Below the pieces are notes generated by a model. It saw only the letters and a program-made list of their open reading frames with translations, was not told the DNA's origin and made no database searches. A stretch of 64,000 bases of DNA from Ctenosaura bakeri (lineage: Eukaryota; Chordata; Lepidosauria; Squamata; Iguanidae). Shown here piece after piece: positions 1 to 11,381 of this stretch. The DNA is taken from NCBI GenBank assembly GCA_948474755.1, contig CAOLHI010001308.1, positions 1-64,000 on the forward strand, given 5' to 3'. The first letter of the stretch is position 1. Each line of letters starts with the position of its first letter. The translations under genes and the position numbers were made by a program.

Positions 1-183
1 CCTAGTGAATAAAGTGATGCACAGAAGGCCCTGAGGAACAGTTAAACGCCATCCGAGAATGGGAAGCTGCCTGTTTGGAATCCTTTTGGTGACTCTTAAC
101 CAAAGTAGACCCATTCGATCAACTTTTCAATGGAGAGTCAACATGTAGGTAAAATCCAATTGATTCAAAGCCCCTACTCTATG

Positions 184-319
184 GGCCTTTCTGCACTAGA
201 CTGTTACAGTGCTATTATTCCACTTTTAACATACTATGGAATCCTAGGGTTTGCAGTTTAGGGAAAGGTTTGTAGAATTCTCAGCCAGAGAGCTCTTTGG
301 TGTCAGCAAACTACAACTT
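184..319 (+). mobile_element. Palindromic MITE, left arm plus spacer (subtype B)
   Basis: The copy starts GGCCTTTCTGCACTAGACTG and contains the diagnostic CTATTATTCCACTTT and GGGTTTGCAGTTT blocks, then a spacer with the sequence GAGAGCTCTTTGG. The right arm is missing. Confidence 0.75.
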
Positions 320-693
320 TTAATCTGTGAAGTGTTGGATGGTATGGGATTCCCAACAAAAAAATACCATTGAACAAATGCAGTTGGGTAATCCTTTTAT
401 TAGAGTTTACTAAAAGGTCACAAAGAAGTTAAGCTTTTGAGTCCACAGAAACTCTTAATCAGTCTAGATGTTAAGTTAAAAAAGCAGAAAAGGAAGCAGC
501 AAGGAGAAAGAGATGTTACTTGGCAAGATAGGAGAAAAAATCACAAGTTATTAAAATGGATTGTTGGAGATGTTACACATTAAACATGAGGGAAGCTTGA
601 TATAAAAAGAAGCCTAGAAGAAAAGAGACGTGTCCTTTGAAAATATAAAAGTCAGAATTTTTTGGTTCACAACCAAACAACTTCCATTATGTT

Positions 694-833
694 AGGGGCA
701 GAGAACATGTAGTCTCCCAGATGCTGTTGGACTGCAACTCCCATCAGCCCTAAGCAGCACAGTCTATAGCCCTGAGAAGTGATGGGAGTTGAAGTCCAAT
801 GCCATTTGGAAGGCTGCATATTCCCCATCCCTG
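694..833. mobile_element. Short inverted-repeat element, hAT-like
   Basis: The ends are imperfect inverted repeats (AGGGGCAGAGAACATGTAG at the left, and CTGCATATTCCCCATCCCT at the right). Inside are two inverted copies of the phrase ACTGCAACTCCCATCA. Elements of this look are common in reptile genomes and are usually classed as non-autonomous hAT. No target-site duplication was established. Confidence 0.55.
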
Positions 834-1007
834 TTTACTCATGAATCCACGGCTGGCATTCCAGTTCTGTGTGGAACTAATCATGTTTTTGCCATCATCT
901 GTTCATTCACTAAAAGAGACGGCATGGGCTGGGGCAAATAGGCCTTTTATTGCCATTAGTTTGATTCTGTGAGGTTTTGTGGAGCTCAAAGCAGACAGCA
1001 AACATAC

Positions 1008-1131
1008 CAATTACTTGCATGGCCGGTTCCACGTCTGTTGTTGCTTCTTCCAATAACGACAGCAGTCTGGTTGATATTTGATGGACAGATTCAATGTTGC
1101 TAAATAAGCCATCCACATCCAACCTAGTAAT
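1008..1131 (-). CDS. ARHGEF38: ARHGEF38 coding exon 3 (DH domain)
   Basis: The exon is 124 bp: 41 codons plus one base. It begins ITRLDVDGLFSNIESVHQIS and ends with the stretch EEATTDVEPAMQVI. These are the second and third conserved segments of the DH domain; the LFSNIESV part is the typical helix that follows the QTERDY segment in Dbl-family exchange factors. The acceptor reads TTTGCTCAG and the donor ATTG|GTATGT. The frame is continuous with exon 2 (phase 0). Residues are nearly all conserved with the vertebrate protein as I remember it, so the exon looks functional. The rest of the DH domain is beyond the left edge. Confidence 0.94.
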
Positions 1132-2989
1132 CTGAGCAAAGACAAATACTGGGCAGCCACTGTCAGTAAAACAAGGGACACTCTTGCTTACCTTTCTCTT
1201 GCTTTGTTAGTTTGATCCACAGTGTGCTCTTCATTCAGGAAAAGCACTTCATTTAGAGCAAAATCTGTGTCTCCATTTCTTTTTAAGAATACATTTTGAA
1301 TACATTTTAACTGCAGGATGCTTAAATCATGCATGTAAATCAGCCTTCTGCAACTTTATCACTGTCTCTAGATATACTGGACTACAACTCCCATCACTGC
1401 CAAACAGCATGGTCACCAGATCTATCATTCTCAGACAGCATATAGTGCAAAATATCTGGACAGCACCAGGTTGGGACAAGGCTGGTATAAGTATTTATTT
1501 TGAACTCTACCTTCTAGGAATCATCTAGAAGTGAAATCTCATGTTACAATTATATTTAGCAGCCTGTCAGTTAGAATGAAGCCTTCTTCATTTTAATTTT
1601 TGCTTCCATCTTCTTATAAATACAAAGATGAAGCCAAAGGGAATAATTGGTGTGCACACATGATCTGCTTGATTATTCTATTCCTTAAGGGCCATCTCCT
1701 TTAGAATACACATCCATTATCCTTTTTACAGTAGACAAATGGATCTATTTTATGAAAATTTAAAATGCACGGACTAAAATCAATACAAAGAGGCAGGTGC
1801 AAATCTAAAGAGATTTGTAATGAGAAAAAAAACGCTATAATCTGCAAGACAAATCACAGATACAAAACTGACATAGCTCCTACCCCTTAAAATCAGTTCC
1901 TTTGGAATCATTTTAAAAAACAACTTTTTATTTGGTGTATTTGCTGTTTCCTTATAAGATGAAGGAACAATGAAAGTCTGTGGCAATCTTAGAACACCCA
2001 GCAGGGAGTAATGTGTGAAGTTAACAACAGTGTTGATTTTGGCATGTAAGTCACTACCTTCAAACATCCCTATCCATTAGTATTCATTAGTAACAGAACT
2101 GTGTATTTACCCAGCCGCTTACAGAAAACAGACCCAAAGAATCAAATTGCACGTTATAGTAACAGGAACAGTATAGTGTAATAATTGCCGGTAGAGGCAA
2201 TCTTTGATTATAGGGGCCAGTAACATTTTTTTGGTCTGTCAGGAATGTGAAAGCACTCACAACTCAATGCTGTTATTCCTTTTAGAAGCAATTGTAGTAT
2301 TCCAAAGATCAATAAATTCTTTTTAAAAAAATAATATGTGTGTGGGTTGACCTAAGAGAATAGTAGCATACAAAGCTACCAAATAAAATTTGCCCCTTCT
2401 CATAGCACAACTTTCTACACAGCAAGATAAATAAATATAGAGTTGCAAGCTTCATTACTTTGGGCTCATTTGGAAGGTGAAAAAGTCTTGGGAAATTTTG
2501 AGAGTTTCTAGTTCTTTTGCTCTGATTTTACCTCCATATTCCCTGGTTTGCATCCAAACTCTTTGTTGAAATACCCTCAATTTCCTTCCTTTATCTCTGA
2601 CTTGTGTTCTTCCTCCTCTCCTTTCCACTGATACTAATCACTCATGCAACATTTCAGAAACTGATTTCCACCAATTTCCACTGAGCCTTCTTTATTAATT
2701 TTCAGGAGCTAGAGTGAAAGTGGTAAAGTGCATTAAAAAACATCATACTAGTTTAAACCTTTAGGATCATTTTGTTTTGGTGCACAAACATCTCTCTTTC
2801 TCCAGCTTGATCTCTGTTGAATCTGTGTCCTGGAAACAAGAGCTGTGTTTGCCAATGGTGACCATCTTAGCTAAGATAATACAGCAGGTATCCACTAGAG
2901 CAGTATCCATGGTTTCACTTACCCACAATCTGCTCCAGGCCTGTGGCTGCTGCTGGTGGCTGGAGTCCTTGCAGTATGCAGCCCGGCCC

Positions 2990-3600
2990 TGTGCACCTCT
3001 CTTAACTGAGGAAGGAGTCTCCCTCCCTTCCTAGTCTCAAGAGGCACACATCAAGGCATAGCTAAGATTCCCATGCCTCTCTAAGCCAAGAAAAGAGCCC
3101 CCCCCCACCAAGAAAGGTGCATGGTGAGATGCATCTGGGCTTCCTCTGCTTCTCTTGGCAGGAAGAGAGGGAGACTCCCTGCCTAGACCAAGAGAGATAG
3201 GTAGCATCACAGAGCCAGGCTTCCTGTGCCACCCAAAGGAAGGGGAGTCTGTCTCCTTCCTTGACTGAGAGAAATGCTTGGCTCTGCACAGCTGGGCTTC
3301 CCTTGCCTCTCCCCCCTGAGGAAGGAGTTTTCTTTCTTCCCCAGCTGAGAGAGGGACACAGCTCCCCTTGCACTTCTCTTGGCAGAGGAAGAAGGAGGAC
3401 ACTCCTTCCTCAGCCTAGAGAGGCATGGGAAGCCCATCTCTGTGAATGGGAAGCCCACCTCAGCCAAGATTGGATGAGGAAGAGGATGAAAACTCTTGGC
3501 TGAGGAAGAGGATGAAAACTCCTTTCTATACCAAGAGAGGCACACAGCCAGGCCTCCCACCAGATTTGGCTCCCAGGGAGGGGGCTGCTAGCCAAGTCCC
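2990..3600. repeat. Degenerate minisatellite, roughly 60-75 bp unit
   Basis: Phrases such as GAGGAAGGAGT, CCAAGAGAGGCA, and CAGGCTTCCC recur in the same order across the block with heavy divergence. The last part contains a recent exact duplication of GAGGAAGAGGATGAAAACTC (3475-3494 and 3501-3520). The low stop density of this purine/pyrimidine-skewed array makes overlapping open frames on both strands; they have no family resemblance and I do not call them genes. Confidence 0.65.
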
Positions 3601-5209
3601 AGTGGGAAGGAAGGCAGAAAGGAAGGAGAAGCCAGGTGTCGGAGTTGCCTCCCTCCCTCACCACCTCACCTGGCCGGGGGTGGGGGTCAAAACATAGCAT
3701 TTGGTATTACCTGCATTTTTTACCATCAGTGTTAAGTCTGGGAATGTATCTCCTGTGGATACAGGGGACCTACTCTACAAACATGCCCAAATAGAAATAC
3801 ATTTCATTTTGGAAAATACCATATTAATTTAAAATAATCTGGTAAACAGGAACGGAAAATCCTTGGTAATCCTGAGAGTTCACAGGAAATAATTCGGGAT
3901 AAAGAAAACCTCATGTGGATTTCCAAAATAAAATTGATTTATTAACAAAACTTGTACATTTTTGGACTAAAAGTTCCAGTGTCCATCTTCAGTTTTCTAG
4001 TCCAACAAAATTATTCCAAGGCCAGAAATAGGTATTTCAATTAATGTGGAGTTTGCTGAAAAAAGAAACTGCATTAAACTCATCTTGATCTGTTAAGCTT
4101 ATCTTTTAAGTCAGTATACTACTTTTACACTGGCCCAAGGAAAAGGAATTAAGTGACCAAGGCAGCCTTTCCCAGCATGATGTCCTCCAATTTTTCTGAC
4201 TCCAATACTTCTGTTGGCCCATGCTGGGAAGATCTGATGGGAACTGTAGTCCAAAAACTCTCAAGAATATCACATTTGGGAAAGCTACATTATTGGCATT
4301 TTAAACAATGCTTCCTCTGGTCAAAGAAACTGAGATCAGGTACAATTCTGAAGCTCAGACGAACAGGAAAAAGTTGGGACAAGGAGAAGGTGTGTTTGTC
4401 TTGTAACACAGCAGCAGCTACGATCTGCACAAGCTTCAATACGACATAAGAACGCAACTGTGGCGCAGATCACTGCCAAGCTGCAATTTGCGTGTCGCAC
4501 CTGTTGCACACCAACAGGTGAAGGCTGCCGTTGTAGAGCATCCTATGTTTCCCAACAGAGTTTTGCCTCTGTGGCTCAGAAGAGAAAAAAAAGAAGAAAA
4601 AAAAAGAAACAGCATGCTATCTAAATGGAAACCAGACAGCTTTGAAGCTGAACAGCAGAATGGCAAAGTAAAATCTGCATGAAAAGATATAATTGTAGTA
4701 AGCACTTCCATTAGCTTCGCTGTCTAAAACACAATCTCCTGGGACTTGTATTGCTTCTCTGCAAAGTATTTTCTCACAGTTACCATTTGCAGAGCTGCTG
4801 TGACTTTATCTGAACAATGCAGCGCTTTGGGAAGATGCTCCTGCTGTCCTGAAAGAGCATATTGTGTGGGGATCAGCTCAAATGTGGGACAAAATCCTGC
4901 TGGTATATGACTTGCTGCCCCTTTTGCCAAGCAGCTTGAGACAGAAGAGTGATTAGGAAAAGGAACACATTAGTTCTAACTACAATGGCCCTTTGGTTTT
5001 TGCAGACCAAAATTTGGACTCTCCCCACTCCCCCCACCCCTACAGCTCCCAGAATTCTTCAGCCAGTGACCATATTGTCCAGGGAATTTTGGCCAAAAAA
5101 TGTTCGCCCCAAAATTATTTTCCCTCCAAATCCTGTCCCTGACCTAGCCTGATTATAAATATTTCCACCTTCACTATAAATGTTGGCTGGGTAGCTCATT
5201 CCATTTGCA

Positions 5210-5397
5210 GGCCATTTCTACACTACACTGTTATAGTGCTATTATTCCACTTTCAACATCCTGTGGAATTCTGGGGTCTGCAGTTTACTGAGGCCAAAGA
5301 ACTCTGGCTGAAAATTCTAGATGCCCCTCCCTAAACTGTAAACCCCAGGATTCCGTAGGTGGAATAGTAGCACTATAACAGTGTAGTGTGGAAATGG
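5210..5397. mobile_element. Palindromic MITE (subtype B)
   Basis: Both arms are present: GGCCATTTCTACACTACACTG at the left reads as CAGTGTAGTGTGGAAATGG at the right. The centre carries the subtype-B spacer with GGCCAAAGAACTCTGGCTGA. The target-site duplication is unclear. Confidence 0.85.
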
Positions 5398-6500
5398 TTA
5401 TAGTCTCTTTCACTTTTTTGGTTATCTCCATATTTCCATAATCTTTGTTATTGTTTATTTATTTATATCCTGCCATTCTCCCCAGATAGATAATAATACC
5501 TTCACTTTTGTTTGAGCCAATTAAGATGCTTCGTTCCAGGACTAATTCTTTCTAAATCATTCTGCTTCTTAAATCTCAAGATATTTAAATTTTTCCTCTT
5601 TTTTTCCCCTGCTTATAGCTAAGTAACCAAAATCTTGGAAGAGGACTAGTTTGGGAAGTCTAATAGTATTAGATTAACTCTCTTGGAATATGTGAGATCA
5701 TGAACAGAAATGCCAGACAGGTATGCAAGAAACAGATAGGAAGTGGTAGCGCAAGGAGTGAACATCTGGATACTGTCATGTTTGTATCCATTTTCATATG
5801 CATTCAGCGATATCACTAATTGTTTCCCCTCTACATCAGACACCTAAGTGAATAAATATCCACATTTGACAGATATAATTCATAATCTCTGTACATAATC
5901 TGGAAGAAGTCCCATTTAAGTAATCCTATTAAGTACTGGACTGTTATGCCTGATTCGCATTTTATGCCCTAGCAAGGGCGTCTAGGGAACAAAACCAGTT
6001 CTTTCCAATGTACAAAAACCATTTTGTCCACATAAAATTATAAAAATAAAAGCTACTTGAAAACAGGTCTGTGAAGGCAGAGTAGAGCTTGGGAAAATGT
6101 TAAACTGCAGCTCCCAGAATCCCCCTGTCAGAAAGGCCACTTCTGGGAACTGCTATCCAAAAAGTAACTTTTGTAAATTGTGAAGTACAAGCTTAGTGTC
6201 CCCCCCGTCCTCCCCTCTCCCTCTGCCCATTCCTATCTGCTGTGTTTCACTCATGTGAAGCAAAGCTTTTGAAATTCTTCGTGGAAGGAAGACGACTTTA
6301 AGTGGAATCCTATTGCCGGTTCTTCCCCTCAGGAATCCTACATGTGGCGATCAAATGAATATCCACACAGAACTAAAACCATGGAAACACAGGAAGTTCT
6401 TTCCTGTCAATTTGGCAGTCATTTCTGCTCTTTGCAAGGCAGAAGGACACTGAGCCAGTATTCTAATCAAAACTTTCCTGACCAGCCAGCATTTCCTTAC

Positions 6501-6691
6501 CTGCTTGCTTCTCAAGGGCTCCACAACTATTCTGATGCATAGTTCCAGATCACCGAGATAGTCTCTTTCTGTCTGAACCATTTCTGCGATTATCTTTTGC
6601 CTTCGTGCCATCATCCGCTTAGTCAGCTGTTCTTCATTTTCCAGTGGTGAGCCAACTGGTCCTGAGGACCCTGCTTGGGGTGCCATTTTTT
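6501..6691 (-). CDS. ARHGEF38: ARHGEF38 coding exon 2 (start of DH domain)
   Basis: The exon is 191 bp: two bases complete a Glu codon, then 63 codons follow. It continues exon 1 as KLQ-E-KMAPQ, matching the family. After a variable Gly/Ser/Pro linker comes MMARRQKIIAEMVQTERDY and then LGDLELCIRIVVEPLRSKQ. This is the first conserved helix of a Dbl-homology domain, where the Glu of the QTERDY motif normally contacts the GTPase switch region. The acceptor reads TTTTGGCAG and the donor CAG|GTAAGG. A poly(A) run lies just upstream of the acceptor on the plus strand at 6713-6728, so the polypyrimidine tract is T-rich. The ORF continues past both splice sites, but that extra sequence is intronic. 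Confidence 0.94.
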
Positions 6692-6816
6692 CTGCCAAAA
6701 TGTAGAAAGATTTAAAAAAAAAAAAAAAAGCAAGCAAGCAAAAAGCCCTTATGCTAATATGTTTATGAAAAGAGTGCTAAGAAGACATAAAGCCACTTGA
6801 AAACTGAAACCACTGT

Positions 6817-7045
6817 GTGCGTGTGTGTGTGTGTGTACCCTCAAGTTACCTGCCATCTTACAGTGACCCTATGAATTTCATAGGGTTTTCTTAGGCAAGG
6901 AATACTCAGAGATGGTTTTGCCCGTTCTTTCCTCTGAAATATAGCCAACGGCACCTAGGATGCACTTGCAGACTCACATCCAAATATCAACCAGGGCTGT
7001 CTCTGCTTGCTTCCAAGATCAGACAAGGTCTGGTGCCCTTAGGGC
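6817..7045 (-). mobile_element. 5S-rRNA-derived SINE with (GT)n tail
   Basis: Read on the minus strand, the copy has the 5S internal promoter part (GATCTTGGAAGC-like, then TACTTGGATGGGAGAC-like), the body CCTAAGAAAACCCTATGAAAT, and ends in a CA run, seen here as (GT)n at 6817-6836. It is diverged and is not a 5S gene. Confidence 0.8.
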
Positions 7046-7055
7046 ATTAGGCATT

Positions 7056-7260
7056 GTGTTGAGAATCAGTGTGATATAGTTGTTTGAGCATTGGACTACA
7101 ACCCTGGAAACCAGGGTTTGATTCCCTGCTTGGCCATGGAAACTTACTGGGTGACCTTGGGCACATTACACACTCTCAGCCCCTGGAAAACCCCATGATA
7201 GGTTCACCTGAGGAGGCTGTAAATCAGAAATGACTTGAAGGTATGCAACAACAATAACAA
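7056..7260 (+). mobile_element. tRNA-derived SINE
   Basis: The A-box-like region TGTGATATAGTTGTTTGAGC and the B-box-like GGTTTGATTCC are followed by the body GGTGACCTTGGGC and the tail GACTTGAAGG plus (CAA)n. This is the common tRNA-SINE family of the window. Confidence 0.85.
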
Positions 7261-7336
7261 CTGAGTAATCAAGAGCTGTAGGAAATTGTTTTCCAACTCT
7301 TTAATAGTGCAAATAAATAACATTACTATAAACATA

Positions 7337-7531
7337 GGCCATTTCCACACTACACTGTTATAGTGCTATTATTCCACTTTCAACATTCTATGGAATTCTG
7401 AGGTTTGTACTTCACTGAGGCCAAAGAGCTCTCTGGTTGAGAATTCTAAAAGTCCATCCCTAAACCCCAGGATTCCATAGGACTTTCAAAGTGGAATAAT
7501 AGCACTATAACAGTGTAGTGCAGAAATGGCC
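7337..7531. mobile_element. Palindromic MITE (subtype B)
   Basis: Termini are GGCCATTTCCACACTACACTG and its complement at the right end (AGTGTAGTGCAGAAATGGCC). The central spacer contains GCCAAAGAGCTCTCTGG. Flanking triplets ATA and CTA are a possible degraded 3-bp duplication. Confidence 0.88.
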
Positions 7532-7902
7532 CTAGGAATACAGTTAGTCCAGGAGAGGGCAACATGTGATCCATGGACTGCAAGTGGCCCTTGAACTCTT
7601 TTTTTCCTGGCTACTAGGCTCTCCCCCTTATTTGCAGCTACCACAAACCACACCACCCAAATTTTGGCCACCACAGTGAGCAATCATACTGATCTCTCTT
7701 TGCTCAAATGTTTAACTTCTTTTAAAGGCACTCTTCCTTTTTCTTTTTCTCCTTCAATAGCATGCGTATTTCTGTATCCTCTGTAAGTCGTTTGACTCCA
7801 GAGTCCTTCAAGGCTCTATGGAAAAGGAAGAAGAATCAGCAGCTTCTAGTGCCATAGGAGTTGCTGCAAATTTCAGTAGCTGATTTGACCACAGCAGGAA
7901 AT

Positions 7903-8136
7903 TGCCAGAGAGGCATAGTGGTTTCGATGTTGTACTAGGACTCTGTGACCTAGGTTCAAATCTCAACTCAGCCATGAAAACCCACTGAGTGACCTTGGGC
8001 AAGTCACATTCTCTCAACCTCAGAGGAAGGCAAAAGTCAAGCCTCCTCTGAACAAATCTTGCTAAGAAAACCTCATGGCAGGATCTCCTTAGGGCTGCCA
8101 TAACTGGAAAATGACTTGAAGGCATACAACACAACA
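7903..8136 (+). mobile_element. tRNA-derived SINE
   Basis: This is a full-length copy: AGGCATAGTGGTT start, GGTTCAAATCTC B box, GGTGACCTTGGGCAAGTCAC body (with one base changed), AACAAATCTTGC, and tail GACTTGAAGGCATACAACA. Confidence 0.88.
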
Positions 8137-8472
8137 AGAGAAGTTACACCCCCAAAGGAGTGTAAGTCACTCAGTCTAGAGAACTTACTCACCTATGTCT
8201 TAGTTAAATAAGTATCTTGTTCTTAATTTATTGTTCCTGTATTCATTTTGCATCAGTCAATGAAGCATCCATCATTTCCCAAGCTAAAAAGTGACAACCA
8301 TATTCCAGAAAAATAAGTATGAAGACTTTTGGTCCTAGTCAAGCAGTCTAATTTTTTTTTACAGGTGGTGTTGGGTCTGCTAGCCACCACAACCCATGAA
8401 AGCAGCTTCTTCCCACACATCTATGAGGAGCTAGACTGGGTTGAATAGAGGAAGCAATTTGAGGTAGACCGA

Positions 8473-8652
8473 GGCCATTTCTGCACTAGACTGTAATAGT
8501 GCTATTATTCCACTTGCAACATCCTATGGAGTCCTGAGGTTTGCAGTTTCGGAAGGTGCCAAGTGGCCCCTCCTGAAACGGCAAACCCAAGAATTCCATA
8601 GGATGTTGCAAGTGGAATAATAGCATTATAACAGTCTAGTGTGGAAATAGCC
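8473..8652. mobile_element. Palindromic MITE (subtype A)
   Basis: The two arms face each other around GGAAGGTGCCAAGTGGCCCC. Termini are GGCCATTTCTGCACTAGAC and GTCTAGTGTGGAAATAGCC. The flanking triplets CGA and CAA fit a 3-bp duplication with one CpG transition. Confidence 0.9.
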
Positions 8653-8729
8653 CAAGAGCTGTGAACCAGGAGCTGTAGTAGAAGGAGAGAGGAGCAAATA
8701 AAAAGTAGGAAATCAAGATCAAAGGGAGC

Positions 8730-8951
8730 CTAAACACCCTAAGGGGGTATTGATCTTAGAAGCTAAGCAGGGTCAGCCCTTAGTACTTGGATGGGAGACC
8801 ACTAATGAATACCAGCTGCTGTAGGCTATATCTCAGAAGAAGGAACTGGCAAAACCACCTCTGAGTATTTCTTGCCTAAGAAAACCCTATGAAAAATTCA
8901 TAGGGTCGCCATAAGTCGACAGGCAGTTTGAAGGCATATATACACACACAA
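8730..8951 (+). mobile_element. 5S-rRNA-derived SINE
   Basis: The 5S-like part reads GATCTTAGAAGCTAAGCAGG and TACTTGGATGGGAGACCAC, corresponding to the A box and C box of 5S rRNA. The 3' tail CATAAGTCGACAGGCAGTTTG ends in (CA)n. The same tail style is found in the tRNA-SINE. Confidence 0.9.
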
Positions 8952-10624
8952 AGTATAAGCAACAGGTACTAAAACATACCAGAGCTCAGGAAGACCTTTT
9001 GGCCTGAGGCAAGGCTCAGTTAAAAGAAGAAACGTCTACATTCCTTACTGTCCAGAGCCAGCCTGATTCACCATGTGTGTATGGACACACATGCTTTTCA
9101 CTCCAGGAGTACTAGATGCCCAATGCAGTGTTTAGTAGGTCAATAGCTAATCACATGGGGCACCTGCACAAAACTCCAGAAACTTCTGACGTGAGCTGTG
9201 ACATAATGGCCCACTTCAGGCATACATATTTCAGCTTGATAAGCTGAGATATGCACAAGTTTGGTGCCTAAATATGCCATCCTCACCTTACTCCTTTTTT
9301 GACGTACTATGAACAAAGACTTCCTATGTTAATTAACCATAGTTTCCTCTTACTAAATTTGGAAATTATAAATGCCAGGATTAACCAGTTTTGAACAGTT
9401 GCTAGATCAGCCTGATGTAAAGTCTATTTGTTTTCATCGCCAAATGTCAGAAAGACATGACAAAAACACAAATCAACTGTTATTTGTTTATTACTTAATT
9501 ATTTATAAAACCTGAAGAATCAGGTGAGTAAAACAACACAATATATTACACAATCACAACATCTGTGGTCATTCTTGTCGAGTGAGATTTGTTGCCCAGC
9601 AGAGAATCTAGATTAGCAAAGCAACATGAGCAAGGAGTTCAGGGAAGGCAAAGTGTTGTTCTGCAGCAGAAATAGGTCAACACCTTGTGGAGATCCAAAG
9701 TGAGGCAAAACACATTTACCTCACCTACCTTATATACACTAAACAGGTGGGTCTCCTCATGTAAATGTTCAGAAAACTAAGTTCAAAGCACATCTTTTCT
9801 GTATGGTATCTATCAACATTAAACTGTTACAATCTGTTTATCATTTTCAGATAGTGTGCAATAATTCAACAGGAACTTAGGTGTTTGCTTTTCTTAGAGA
9901 GTCTGTTACCTTAAACAAGAAATGCAATTAACAATTGCAAATCAAGGAGGAAGCTCCCTTTTCTCACCTACTTGTTAAAACAGGATGGAGCCAAGGCTCA
10001 TAATTTAGCCTACGTGACCCTTTTGTTTCTAAGGAATGGACACCTTGAGACTTTTGAGTTCAGATTAGAAAAGGGAAACTTCTAGTTTTGAGAGTGAAGG
10101 CTCCATTATTATTATTTGTATCACATTTTCAGAATTCTAAATATATAAAGATCTACTTTTTCTAAGGAATTTTGTTTCAAAACAAGCTATATATTCTCCA
10201 GAAAGGTATGTATAACACACACACCCCTGCACAGAATGCTAAACACCATGAAAATTCACTAAAATAAGTTAAGTTTTTCTACTTGTTTATATGCAGCGTC
10301 ATTGAAATGCCTGCCCAACACATGTCTACTCATTGAATTCAGTGAGATTTACTCCTAATGAAACAGGCAAAGGCTGATGCCTAGGCATATCAACCTATCT
10401 CTTTGACATACTGTACATTTTGGCTTAACCTCTTAGTGCTTAATTCCTGTTGAAATGAAGCCTACATATGTACACTTTCATTTGCTTGTATTTGTCCCTT
10501 AAGGTGATACTGAGAGCCAATGTGGTGTAGTGGTTTGAGCATTGTACTATGACTCTGGAGACCAGGGTTCAAAACTCTGCTCAGCCATGGAAACCAACTG
10601 GATGATTTAGGCAAGTCACACTCA

Positions 10625-11045
10625 GGCCCTTTCCACACCTTACCTTCTTCTGGCGCTGGGATGCAGGGATTGTACGAGCAGCCTCAAGCAAGAGGCTCTC
10701 GCATCCGGGGTCCTTCGGCTCCACACAAGCTGCCTGCTTGCACGAGAGCCCCGCCTCTTTCTTCTTGCAGTGCAGCCTGGGACCTTCCCAGGCTGTGCTG
10801 GGGCAGGAAGCATGACCAGCGCGGCTCCGGAGGCTCCGCGTGCCAGCTAAGTGCGCACGGGGCCCAGAAGCAATGCATGATTATGCACATTTTCGGCTTC
10901 TAGCCAAAAATGAAAAGGTGCACGATCGGCGCCCGCCAGCCCCTGGAGCGTCATGCAATTGTGTGTGCATCATATAGATCGCTCCTCACAATCACGCGAT
11001 GTTCCAGGCGCCCTTTCACATGGAAAATGCTGTGCGAAAAGGGCC
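10625..11045. mobile_element. GC-rich non-autonomous DNA transposon, Harbinger-like
   Basis: Inserted inside a tRNA-SINE with a 3-bp duplication TCA (10622-10624 and 11046-11048). Ends are GGCCCTTTCCACAC and GTGCGAAAAGGGCC. The interior is CpG-rich and has no transposase. The 3-bp duplication plus these ends favour PIF/Harbinger (inference). Confidence 0.85.
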
Positions 11046-11123
11046 TCAGCCTCAGAGGAAGGCAAAGGCAACCTCACCCTGAACAAATCTTGCCAAGAAA
11101 ACCATGGGATAGGTTTGCCTTAG

Positions 11124-11381
11124 CAAAGAGCTTTCCAAACTTTTCATACTGGTGACACACTTTTTAGACATGCATCATTTCACAACACAATAATGCAGTA
11201 AATATTCAGTAAATGGAGGCAGCCCCTTCACCAGGGCCTGGTCCACCATCACCCTCGCCAGAGTCTTCCTTGGCCCAGGGTGCCAGGAGAGGCAGCCCCT
11301 TCATCCGTTACACTTGTGTGACACACCTACAAACTACAACCAACACACTAACGTGTTGTGACACACAGTTTGGAAAGCTCT
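11124..11381 (-). mobile_element. hAT-like non-autonomous element
   Basis: Terminal inverted repeats are AGAGCTTTCCAAAC and GTTTGGAAAGCTCT. The flanks repeat GCCTTAG (11117-11123 and 11382-11388), seven bases with a possible mismatched eighth, as expected of hAT. The same family occurs in the opposite orientation at 32210-32618 and 59308-59610. Confidence 0.85.

Larger units (their letters stand above)
1..1007. other. ARHGEF38 intron 3 (partial)
   Basis: This is non-coding sequence downstream of exon 3 in the direction of transcription. It holds a one-armed MITE copy at 184-319 and a small inverted repeat element at 694-833. The rest appears to be unique AT-rich sequence with nothing recognisable. 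Confidence 0.7.
1132..6500. other. ARHGEF38 intron 2
   Basis: The intron is about 5.4 kb. It holds a degenerate minisatellite at 2990-3600, fragments with the phrase ACTACAACTCCCATCA near 1380-1412 and a similar relic near 4170-4260, a MITE at 5210-5397 and another short relic at 6100-6170. The stretches 1430-2980 and 3700-5200 show no gene or clear element. Confidence 0.65.

Noticed and set aside
3037..3560. Overlapping frames of 80-121 codons
   Set aside because: They are in the degenerate minisatellite and show repeated Ser/Arg/Gly/Pro-rich peptide phrases without family resemblance.
8733..8830. A possible 5S rRNA gene (also at 17220, 32120 and on the minus strand at 6990, 27190, 35960)
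   Set aside because: Only the promoter half of 5S is present, each copy continues into the same SINE body and tail, and the copies are diverged.
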